Assembly (NCBI GenBank): GCA_009926815.1
Contig: RFOC01000024.1
Location: forward strand, 1-15,608
From: Planctomycetota bacterium
Lineage (GTDB): Bacteria; Planctomycetota; Phycisphaerae; Phycisphaerales; SM1A02
Direction of reading: 5' to 3'
Length of the DNA: 15,608 bases
Position 1 is the stretch's first letter; each line of letters opens with the position of its first letter. A model generated the notes under the pieces. It ran no database searches. It had not been told where the DNA came from and was given only the letters and a program-made list of their open reading frames with translations. The position numbers and the translations under genes were made by a program. This document shows positions 1 through 6,631 of this stretch, piece by piece.

Positions 1-636
1 CACCACGGCGTCCGGAAGGCATCGCGTGATGAAGTCCGCCGTCTCCCGCGACGCGGTCAGGGGATCCAGTTCGCGCCCGATCGCCTTGCGAAGCGCATCC
101 AGGCAGGAGAGCGATGTCTGCGAGGCGGGCGACATGGCCGAGAGCCAGCCATCGAGCGTCTGCGAACCCTGCTCCGCGCCACGGATCCGCTGGGCCAGGC
201 CCCTCAGCTGCTCCAGGCGCTCCCGCCGCTCGCGGTCCACGCGGCACGCGTTCACGCCGGCATGCACGCGATCCAGGAAGTCCCGCGAGGACATGTCACC
301 GGAGACGGCCTGCACGGCACCACCATCGATCGGCACGGCATCGAGCGCGGACTCGGGACCGATCACCAGGATCCGGGTGGCCGGCGAGAGGCGCCGAAGA
401 CGCTCGAGGGGCTCGGTGGCATCCAGGGCCGTGGCCGCATCGATCACGATCACGTCGATCCATCGCTCCACGCAGCGCACGAAGGCGCGGTGGGCGTCGG
501 GCAGCACTTCCACGCGGTGCCCGCTGGCCACGAGCGCCTCGAGCCATTCAGGCCATCGTGCCGCGTCGCCCACCGCAAGCACCTGGGCCGGGGCGGTCGT
601 GCGTGAGGAACCTGGCTGGGCGGGCTGGTCATGCAT
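1..636 (-). CDS. Receiver-like signalling protein, C-terminus cut by window edge
   Basis: Reading from ATG at 636, the frame stays open for 212 codons and leaves the window without a stop. Residues about 18-130 alternate hydrophobic strands and helices in the order of a response-regulator receiver: strand 1 VLAVGD (19-24), strand 3 ending VIVID with Asp66 at the usual phospho-acceptor place, and strand 4 ILVIG (89-93). The acidic pair after strand 1 is reduced to Asp24. The conserved Thr/Ser after strand 4 and the Lys after strand 5 appear to be replaced (Gly93, Gly113), so it may be a pseudo-receiver. Residues 132-152 are charged and helical, like a linker. The remainder could begin a GAF-like or other sensor/output module, but too little is visible to name it. 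It lies 63 nt after tsaB on the same strand, so co-transcription is possible. The ATG has only a weak G-rich ribosome-binding site. Confidence 0.6.
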   Translation of the reverse strand, partial: MHDQPAQPGSSRTTAPAQVLAVGDAARWPEWLEALVASGHRVEVLPDAHRAFVRCVERWIDVIVIDAATALDATEPLERLRRLSPATRILVIGPESALDAVPIDGGAVQAVSGDMSSRDFLDRVHAGVNACRVDRERRERLEQLRGLAQRIRGAEQGSQTLDGWLSAMSPASQTSLSCLDALRKAIGRELDPLTASRETADFITRCLPDAVV

Positions 637-647
637 TGCCCCCGCTT

Positions 648-669
648 GTCGACCTGATTCAGGGTCGAC
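648..669. repeat. Imperfect palindrome upstream of the receiver-like gene
   Basis: The arms GTCGACCTGA (648-657) and its near complement TCAGGGTCGAC (659-669) form an almost perfect palindrome with one bulged base and a one-base centre. It lies in the 63-nt gap between the tsaB stop and the ATG at 636. It could be a small hairpin attenuating read-through or a dimeric operator. No T-run follows it on the minus strand. Function is not shown. Confidence 0.4.
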
Positions 670-699
670 TTCAGGGCGGCAGCCACGAAATGTCCACAT

Positions 700-1422
700 T
701 CAGGCAGTGCGGGTTCCGTCTGCGCCGCCGCCGTGACGGGCCCGCCAGAGCCGGACGGCCTCGGCCTCGCGGGGGTACAGGGGCACCAGCGCCTGCGCAG
801 GCGTGAGCCGGCCCCGGGCCAGCATGCGCAGGCCGACCGCGAGCAGTGCGGTGGCATCGAGCTCCAGGGGCAACCGCCGGATCCCCTGTCGGTCGCAGGC
901 CGAGACCCACGCCGCGGGCAGGTGCTCATCCGCGATCAGCCGGCGCACCCCCGCCGGATCCCAGTCCACGACCGTGCAGGAGCGGGCATCCATGGCCAGA
1001 TCCGGATCGCTGCCGGGATCCACGCGTGCCACCCACGCCTCCTCGCCCTTGCAGGCCAGCGCCACCCAGGTCGCCTGTCCCCCTTCCAGCACCGCCTCTC
1101 GCCGCGCCATCTCGCTCGCCACCACCGCGGCGCACACCTGCACCACCGGCATGCCCGTGGCCACCGACATGGCCTGCGCCGCGGCATGCGCCATGCGAAG
1201 ACCGGTGAAACCACCAGGGCCACCGTCCACGACGACCGCCGCAAGCTCGCGTGGCCTCACCCCTCGACGCTGGCAGAGGCGGTCGATGGCCGGCAGCAGA
1301 TCCTCCCGATCGCGCCGATCCGATGCCACGGACTCCTGCTCGACCCAGCCCGCGTGCCCGATCGCGACCGACTGCACGCGCTGGCTGGCCTCGATGGCCA
1401 GCACGGGGGCACCGGGCGGCAT
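700..1422 (-). CDS. tsaB: tRNA threonylcarbamoyladenosine biosynthesis protein TsaB
   Basis: The 240-residue protein opens with an ASKHA-type first strand, VLAIEAS (7-13), and carries the TsaB signature GPGGFTGLR at 68-76 (usual form GPGSFTGLR). It ends with the common motif LYPREAEAVRLWR. The length fits the family (about 220-240). TsaB is the non-catalytic scaffold that pairs with TsaD and TsaE. The complex moves threonylcarbamoyl from TC-AMP onto A37 of ANN-decoding tRNAs in the cytoplasm. No TsaD or TsaE gene is visible here. The ATG overlaps the TGA of the upstream phosphoesterase by one base (TGATG), so translation is probably coupled. The Ser-to-Gly change in the signature is minor. 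Identification is firm. Confidence 0.93.
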   Translation of the reverse strand: MPPGAPVLAIEASQRVQSVAIGHAGWVEQESVASDRRDREDLLPAIDRLCQRRGVRPRELAAVVVDGGPGGFTGLRMAHAAAQAMSVATGMPVVQVCAAVVASEMARREAVLEGGQATWVALACKGEEAWVARVDPGSDPDLAMDARSCTVVDWDPAGVRRLIADEHLPAAWVSACDRQGIRRLPLELDATALLAVGLRMLARGRLTPAQALVPLYPREAEAVRLWRARHGGGADGTRTA

Positions 1423-2306
1423 CAGTCCTCGTCTCCCTCGATCATCTGGATCGGCACCGCGGACATGGCCGCGTCGAGCGCCGAGGGCACCGGACGATCG
1501 AGCTGGAAGGGCACCACGACACCTCGCTCATGATCGGAGTTGAGCAGCAGCAGCCGCGACCCGACCGCCTCGGCACCCTCCGCCACGTGCTTGTGACCCG
1601 CCACGAAGAGCCTGACGCTCCACGCCTCGGCCAGCGCGTCGACCTGCGCGGCGGAGATGCCTCGGCCCCAGGTCAGCTGCCACGCCGCGCCTCGTCGGGC
1701 CTCGAAATCGGCGTCCTGCAGCTCGCGATCGAACACCGAGGCGTCGAAGCCGGCCAGGGCCAGGGGCGACGGCAGCGAGTGCGAGCAGAAGATGCCGCCC
1801 TGCGTGCGGACGGCCAGCGGCATGGACCTGATGAAGCGTCGGACGGCGGCATCGACCACGTCCGCGTCCTCCCCGAAGCTCCAGTCCAGGCCGTCGCGGA
1901 ACAGCGCGGTGTTCTCGCCCGCTCCCTTGCTCACCGGCTGGTCGAAGGCCTGGGCGATCTCGTGGTTGGCCAGCATGGGGTGCACCCGACCCGGATGCGC
2001 TCGAAGGAGCATGGCTGCCCGGGCCAGCATGCGCCAGCTCAGGTCGGCGCCATGCATGAGCCGATCGCCGTGGATCAGCTCGTGCAGGATCAGATGATGG
2101 TCATCCTGCCCCAGCTGGGCGAAGGCGACCACGCGCGCGAAGTGGATGGGGTGATCATGCAGGTCCCCCGTGGCGAGCAGCCGGCCTCGATCGGGCAGGT
2201 GCACCACGCAGCCTCTGCGATTGGGATCCCGCCGCAGGATCGCCGATGCCTCATCGAGAAGCTTCGTCACCCCTTCGGCGCCCAGTTGGTCCGGCGAGGG
2301 AATCAC
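1422..2306 (-). CDS. Calcineurin-like metallophosphoesterase
   Basis: The 294-residue protein shows the ordered metal-binding motifs of the calcineurin-like phosphoesterase superfamily: GDLH (47-50), GD (80-81), a variant NHE box LANHE (112-116, Ala instead of the usual Gly), His176 in CSHS, and GHKH (237-240). These residues normally hold two metal ions for phosphomonoester or phosphodiester hydrolysis. The substrate cannot be read from the sequence. A diadenosine-tetraphosphatase-like or protein phosphatase role is possible but unproven. No signal peptide is present, so it is probably cytoplasmic. The start is GTG at 2306, chosen because it overlaps the TGA of the preceding DUF1573 frame as GTGA, a translational coupling arrangement. 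Its own stop overlaps the tsaB start by one base. Confidence 0.85.
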   Translation of the reverse strand: MIPSPDQLGAEGVTKLLDEASAILRRDPNRRGCVVHLPDRGRLLATGDLHDHPIHFARVVAFAQLGQDDHHLILHELIHGDRLMHGADLSWRMLARAAMLLRAHPGRVHPMLANHEIAQAFDQPVSKGAGENTALFRDGLDWSFGEDADVVDAAVRRFIRSMPLAVRTQGGIFCSHSLPSPLALAGFDASVFDRELQDADFEARRGAAWQLTWGRGISAAQVDALAEAWSVRLFVAGHKHVAEGAEAVGSRLLLLNSDHERGVVVPFQLDRPVPSALDAAMSAVPIQMIEGDED

Positions 2307-3290
2307 GGCTCCACCACGGCCGCGGCGAAGCAGCGACCCTCACCCAGGGCCGTTCGAATGCCCACGGGCAGGTAGACCAGACCGCTCGCCGGGCTCTGGA
2401 AGGTCAGGGCCAGCGTCACCACCACCGAGTCGCCGCGAGGCTCCGACTTCACCAGTTCCGCCTTCACGCGGGGATCCAGCGACCTGACCGACTGCACCTG
2501 ATCCCAGCCGGCGGGCTTGGGCTTGCCGCGCGGCGTGCCGTTCTCCAGGATCAGCGTGCGCTGCACGGACTGACCTGGCTTCACGGGTCCGCACAGCACC
2601 ACGCTCTCGGGCAGGAACCACCCACGCCGCTCCGCATCCGGGTCGAAGCGCACCCCGGTGGACTCGTGACGAACCCGGAGCGGCACCAGGGGCGCCTCCG
2701 GATGGTCGGTCTGGACCAGCATCCACTGGCGAAGTCCTCCCTCGGGAAGCGTGGTCAGGTCCCACGCGACCTCGTGTTCCGTGCGGGCTCCCTCCTGGCC
2801 GCCGCCGGCTGGACGCCCGTCCAGGCCCAGCACGCGGAAGGGGCGGCCATCGGTCGAGACCAGTCGCACGCTCCCCTTCCGACGGCCCTGCAGCGCATCC
2901 ACGTACGCGGGCTCGGGCTGCACCGGCCAGGTGACCACGCCCTTCATCTTGGCGACCATGGGCTGCGAGGCCCCCTCCAGCACCACGAAGATCTTCGCGT
3001 CCTTCTCGCCCGGCGCACGCCTCCATGGTGGCCGAAAGCTCCACGCTGCCCCCGGGCGGAATCTCGCGGCCCGCCAGATCCGTCACCGCGGTGCACTTGC
3101 AGCTGGGGAAGGCGCTGTTCACCTTGACCGGCGCGGAGCCGGTGTTTCGCACGACGAAGCGACCCGTCCGCGCCTCACCCGAAGCCAGACGACCGAAGTC
3201 CACCACCGAGGGCTCGATGACCACGCCGGCCGGCGCGTCGGGCGGCACGCAGGCGATGCCCAGCAGGCACGCGAGCAGGAACGGAAGCAT
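2303..3290 (-). pseudogene. DUF1573-domain lipoprotein gene with an apparent frameshift
   Basis: Two minus-strand frames together make one protein of about 328 residues. The first starts at ATG 3290 with a hydrophobic leader ending LLGIAC, a plausible lipobox (Cys14). A DUF1573/ASH-like domain follows: VDFGRLASGE, then FVVRNTG, then PSCKCT, then IPPGGSVELSATM. Near 3010-3026 this frame degenerates, and the sensible sequence continues one base over as APGEKDAKIFVVLEGAS and runs to TGA at 2303. Removing one G from the stretch restores continuity. The second half contains further beta-sandwich-like segments. DUF1573 proteins are usually exported and of unknown role. The second frame ends in a GTGA overlap with the phosphoesterase start, so this frame is the one the operon was built around. 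The shift may be a sequence error or a recent mutation; programmed frameshifting is less likely. Confidence 0.75.
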
Positions 3291-3296
3291 GGGACA

Positions 3297-3302
3297 AGTC
3301 TA
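3297..3302 (-). promoter_or_regulatory. Putative -10 box (TAGACT), leaderless type, for the DUF1573 operon
   Basis: TAGACT fits the TANNNT -10 consensus and ends 6 nt before the ATG at 3290, so transcription would begin at or next to the start codon. No Shine-Dalgarno sequence fits in the 28-nt gap after the M28 stop. I see no convincing -35 box. Similar boxes precede two other genes in this window. Confidence 0.4.
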
Positions 3303-3318
3303 GGTGCCGGCCCGGTGG

Positions 3319-5469
3319 TCACCGGTTCCGGATCTGCAGGCCGGTCTCGATCAGGCGAAGGGCCTGCTCGGCGCGGTCCTGGGCCGCGGCCATGCGTTCC
3401 ACGGCCCGCTCCAGCCGCTCGACATCGCGATCGGCGATGGCCTCGGCCAGCAGCGGCAGCATGCATGGCGCGTAACCATCGTTGCGATCGCTGGCGGCGA
3501 TCAGGCTCCGGAACCATGGCCGACCATCCAGACCCGCATCGTCCACATAGGCCTGCAGCATGGAGCGAAGTCCCCGGCGCACGCGGAGATCGTCCTGGCG
3601 ATTGAGCTCGGGATTGGCCGCGATCGCCGCATCGATGACCTCGCCCCGGAGCACCATGGACTCCATGGCTGGCCGGAGCGTCTCCAGGCTACGACGCATC
3701 GACTCGTCCTCGCATCGCTGCAGCAGCGCATCCAGATGGGCCACCAGGCCGCGGCCCAGATCCTGCACGCGCCAGCCTGGCACCGGGGTCTGCGCCGCCA
3801 GGGCCGCGATCGCCACCGCCTCGCGCGTGATCATGGCGGCGCTGGCGTAGTCCTCGCCCACGGTGGCCCGGTACCACGCGACGGTGTCGTAGTTGCTGTG
3901 ATAGCTGGTGCCGGGGGCACCACCCGCGCCCAACGACACGCTGGGCATGCCCACCCGACAGACGAAGCCGATGTGGTCACTGCCGCCTCCGAGCGCACCG
4001 AACCGGGGCGCCGCGGCGGCATCGCCACGGATCGCGGCCAGCACGCTTCGACCCGCATCCGCCGCGCTGGGCACCCGGTCCACCGCGCGGCTCACCAGGC
4101 CGGCCAGCTCGGGCGTGAGCGCGATCGATGGATTCGGCCCCATGGCCGCCATGTCCAGGTTGATGTAGGTGACGCCTCCCTGGAGCAGTTCCCCGGCATG
4201 TCCCTCCACCCATTCCGTGCTGCCGATGATGCCGAACTCCTCCGCGCCCCACGCGGCGAACACGATCGTCCGCGCCGGGCGGATCGACCGGCGGGCGAGA
4301 TCGGCGAAGCACCTCGCGGCCTCGAGCAGGCACATGGTGCCGGCCCCGGGATCCGCCGCACCGAACCCCCACGCATCATGGTGGCATCCGATGATCACCA
4401 TCTCCTCCGGCCGGACCACGCCCGGAAGCACGGCGAGGATGTTGGCCGAGGAGCCCATGAACCGCTCCTGCCTGACCATGAGCCGGAGCTTCCAGCCGGG
4501 ACCGCTCTCGAGCCGGTAGGGCATGGAGAGCCCTCCAGCCCAGCCCTCGGGAACCGCGGCACCGGAGAACCTGGAGAGGATCGCTCCGGCGGCGGCGTAT
4601 CCGATCGGCTGCACCGGAATCCGTGGCAGGTCCAGGGTGGCTGGATCCTCGCGCAGCACGTTGTCGGCCGCGAAGGTGCCGGGCGTGCCCGGATCGCCGG
4701 GATACGGAAGCGTGTTCAGGGTGCCGCGCTGGATGCAGTTGTCGTTGGCCCAGCCACCACCCTCCGGCCACACCTTGCCCCGCGTGAAGCCCGCATCGGC
4801 CGGATCCGTGTAGAGGACCAGTCCGGCGGCACCCGCCTCCTGGGCGAAGCGCGCCTTGTAGCCACGGAAGCACTTGCCATACCTGGCGAGCACGATCCGT
4901 CCCTTCACCTCCACACCCAGCGCCGCCAGCCGCGCGAAGTCCTCCCGCGTGGCGTAGTTGGCGTAGACGACCGGTGCAGTCACGTCACCGCTGCCGCTGT
5001 ACGCGTTCCAGCCCCAGGTCAGGTCCGGATGCGCGGTCGAGGGATCCTCGAGAAGGTTGCGCTCGTTCACCGGCAGGGGCACCACGCCACGACGCTGGCT
5101 CGCTCCAGCCGGAGCCGGCGCTGCGGGAGCGGCCGCATCCTCAACGATCTCCAGCTCGGCCGCGACGGGCCGTGCCAGCAGGCAGCGGAAGCCCTCGACG
5201 CGCGTCATCAGGCCCAGGTCGAAGAAATGCTTGCGGATCCGCTCGATCTGCCGCTCATCCCCGGGCGTGCCGGCCACGTGGGGTTCCTCGGCCAGCCATT
5301 GGTGCACACGGCCGAGTTCGGCGGGCTTCACCTCGGCCACGGCCAGGTCCACCAGTTCCATGGGCGGCGGCACGCGCACCAGACGAGAGGCATCGGGCGC
5401 ATCGGCCGGCGGCGTCTGCGCCATCACCGGCAACGCGAAACACAGGGCCAGGAGGGCGATTCGTGCCAT
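3319..5469 (-). CDS. Exported M28-family metallopeptidase, glutamate carboxypeptidase II-like
   Basis: This 716-residue protein has a signal peptide (residues 1-18, cleavage near VMA-Q), an N-terminal helical region, a PA-type insert at about 150-300, and an M28 zinc peptidase core. Compared with human GCPII, the two-zinc ligands are all visible: His363 (in GCHHDAW), Asp373 (in GAADP), Glu411 (in GAEEFG), Asp439 (in INLD) and His524 (in SYHSNYD), with Glu410 as the general base. The C-terminal helical region resembles the transferrin-receptor-like dimerisation domain. The enzyme should remove C-terminal or small peptide residues outside the cytoplasm; the substrate is unknown. Its ATG lies 3 nt after the stop of the MsrB-MsrA gene, so the two form an operon. 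All catalytic residues are intact. Confidence 0.92.
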   Translation of the reverse strand: MARIALLALCFALPVMAQTPPADAPDASRLVRVPPPMELVDLAVAEVKPAELGRVHQWLAEEPHVAGTPGDERQIERIRKHFFDLGLMTRVEGFRCLLARPVAAELEIVEDAAAPAAPAPAGASQRRGVVPLPVNERNLLEDPSTAHPDLTWGWNAYSGSGDVTAPVVYANYATREDFARLAALGVEVKGRIVLARYGKCFRGYKARFAQEAGAAGLVLYTDPADAGFTRGKVWPEGGGWANDNCIQRGTLNTLPYPGDPGTPGTFAADNVLREDPATLDLPRIPVQPIGYAAAGAILSRFSGAAVPEGWAGGLSMPYRLESGPGWKLRLMVRQERFMGSSANILAVLPGVVRPEEMVIIGCHHDAWGFGAADPGAGTMCLLEAARCFADLARRSIRPARTIVFAAWGAEEFGIIGSTEWVEGHAGELLQGGVTYINLDMAAMGPNPSIALTPELAGLVSRAVDRVPSAADAGRSVLAAIRGDAAAAPRFGALGGGSDHIGFVCRVGMPSVSLGAGGAPGTSYHSNYDTVAWYRATVGEDYASAAMITREAVAIAALAAQTPVPGWRVQDLGRGLVAHLDALLQRCEDESMRRSLETLRPAMESMVLRGEVIDAAIAANPELNRQDDLRVRRGLRSMLQAYVDDAGLDGRPWFRSLIAASDRNDGYAPCMLPLLAEAIADRDVERLERAVERMAAAQDRAEQALRLIETGLQIRNR

Positions 5470-5472
5470 GGG

Positions 5473-6576
5473 TCAGTGACCGGATCCCGCGGCCTCGCGG
5501 GCGGTGCCCAGGACCTCGGGCCAGGGATTCACCGTGTGGCAGGCACGACCCGTGCGCTCCACGTAATCCTGGTGATAGGCCTCGGCCGGATGGAAGGTGC
5601 CGGCCGGCTCGATCTGGGTCACGATGGTCCGGCCCGCGTAGCGCGGCGAGGACTGAAGCGCCAGCTTGAAGGCCTGCGCCTCCTTCAGCTGCTCCGGGTC
5701 GGCGGTGAAGATGCCGCTGCGGTACTGGTCCCCCACGTCCGGGCCCTGACGGTTCAACTGCGTGGGGTCATGCATCCGGAAGAAGCCGTCAAGCAGCTGT
5801 CGATAGCTCACCCGTGCCGGGTCGAACACCACGCGCACCGCCTCGGCGTGACCCGTCCCCTTCTCGCACACCTGCTCGTAGGTCGGATTCGCGGTGGTGC
5901 CGTTCATGTATCCGCTGGACACCTCGACCACGCCCGGACACTGCTGGAAACGGTGCTCCACCCCCCAGAAGCAGCCACCCGCGAAGTAGGCGGTGGCCGT
6001 CTTCACGGGCTGACTTGCCGCGGGCAACGGCTGGCCCTTCTCCAGGAAATCCAGCGCCGCGGAGTTGAGGCAGTACCGCAGCCCGGTGGGCGCGGGGCCA
6101 TCCTCGAAGACGTGCCCCAGATGGGATGAGCAACGCGCGCAGCGGATCTCCACGCGCTCCATGCCGTGGCCTGCGTCCTTCACGTAGGCCACATGGTCCC
6201 GATCGAAGGGGCGGAAGAAGCTGGGCCAGCCGGTCCCCGAATCGAACTTGTGGTCGCTGGAGAACAGCGGCAGTCCGCAGACCACGCAGAGGTAGGTCCC
6301 GCTCTTCTTGTTGTCCAGCAGGTTGCCGCAGAAGGCCGGTTCCGTGCCCGATCGCTGCGTGACGCGGTACTGATCGGGCGTCAGTCGCCTGGCGAGTTCG
6401 GCCACCTTCTCCGGGGACAGGGGGCGGATGTCGTGGCCGGATCGGGACAGGTCCCGCGCATCCTTCTTCATGGTGATCTCCTGGGCTCCATCCCCCGGCA
6501 GGCGCTCCGCCGAAGCCATGACCACGCCGCACGCCAGGGCGATGGCGATCAGGAGCATGGCCAGGAGCGTCCGCAT
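5473..6576 (-). CDS. msrBA: Exported bifunctional methionine sulfoxide reductase, MsrB-MsrA fusion
   Basis: The 367-residue protein starts with a signal sequence (MRTLLAMLLIAIALACGVVMASA), predicting export. The MsrB domain (about 50-180) has the zinc cysteines C97/C100 and C146/C149, the block SGTGWPSF, and the catalytic Cys169 in RYCLNSAAL. The MsrA domain (about 195-360) has the catalytic Cys202 in GGCFWG. A C-terminal segment, YHQDYVERTGRACHTVNPW, supplies a possible resolving cysteine. MsrB reduces the R and MsrA the S diastereomer of methionine sulfoxide in proteins. The order B-A is the reverse of the PilB-type A-B fusion. An open frame extends upstream to 6807, but the signal peptide, the -10 box and the divergent gene all favour ATG 6576. 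It is followed directly by the M28 peptidase gene. Confidence 0.93.
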   Translation of the reverse strand: MRTLLAMLLIAIALACGVVMASAERLPGDGAQEITMKKDARDLSRSGHDIRPLSPEKVAELARRLTPDQYRVTQRSGTEPAFCGNLLDNKKSGTYLCVVCGLPLFSSDHKFDSGTGWPSFFRPFDRDHVAYVKDAGHGMERVEIRCARCSSHLGHVFEDGPAPTGLRYCLNSAALDFLEKGQPLPAASQPVKTATAYFAGGCFWGVEHRFQQCPGVVEVSSGYMNGTTANPTYEQVCEKGTGHAEAVRVVFDPARVSYRQLLDGFFRMHDPTQLNRQGPDVGDQYRSGIFTADPEQLKEAQAFKLALQSSPRYAGRTIVTQIEPAGTFHPAEAYHQDYVERTGRACHTVNPWPEVLGTAREAAGSGH

Positions 6577-6582
6577 CGGGCC

Positions 6583-6588
6583 ATGGTA
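6583..6588 (-). promoter_or_regulatory. Putative -10 box (TACCAT), leaderless type, for msrBA
   Basis: Reading the minus strand, TACCAT fits TANNNT and ends exactly 6 nt before the ATG at 6576. A poor -35 candidate (TCGAAC) lies 17 nt upstream of it. There is no Shine-Dalgarno sequence before the start codon. The box shares a 55-nt spacer with the divergent FG-GAP gene. Confidence 0.35.
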
Positions 6589-6618
6589 TGCCGCCCCGAG
6601 TCGGCGTTCGACCGGCCG

Positions 6619-6624
6619 TAGACT
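6619..6624 (+). promoter_or_regulatory. Putative -10 box (TAGACT), leaderless type, for the FG-GAP lipoprotein gene
   Basis: TAGACT ends 7 nt before the GTG at 6632, so the transcript would start at the start codon. No ribosome-binding site is visible and no clear -35 box is present. The hexamer is identical to the one before the DUF1573 gene. Confidence 0.4.
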
Positions 6625-6631
6625 CCGCCGC

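Noticed and set aside
3304..6129. A 941-codon open frame on the plus strand opposite the M28 and MsrB-MsrA genes
   Set aside because: It has no recognisable domain and is rich in His, Arg and Gly, as expected from the complement of GC-rich codons. The minus strand carries complete enzyme motifs.
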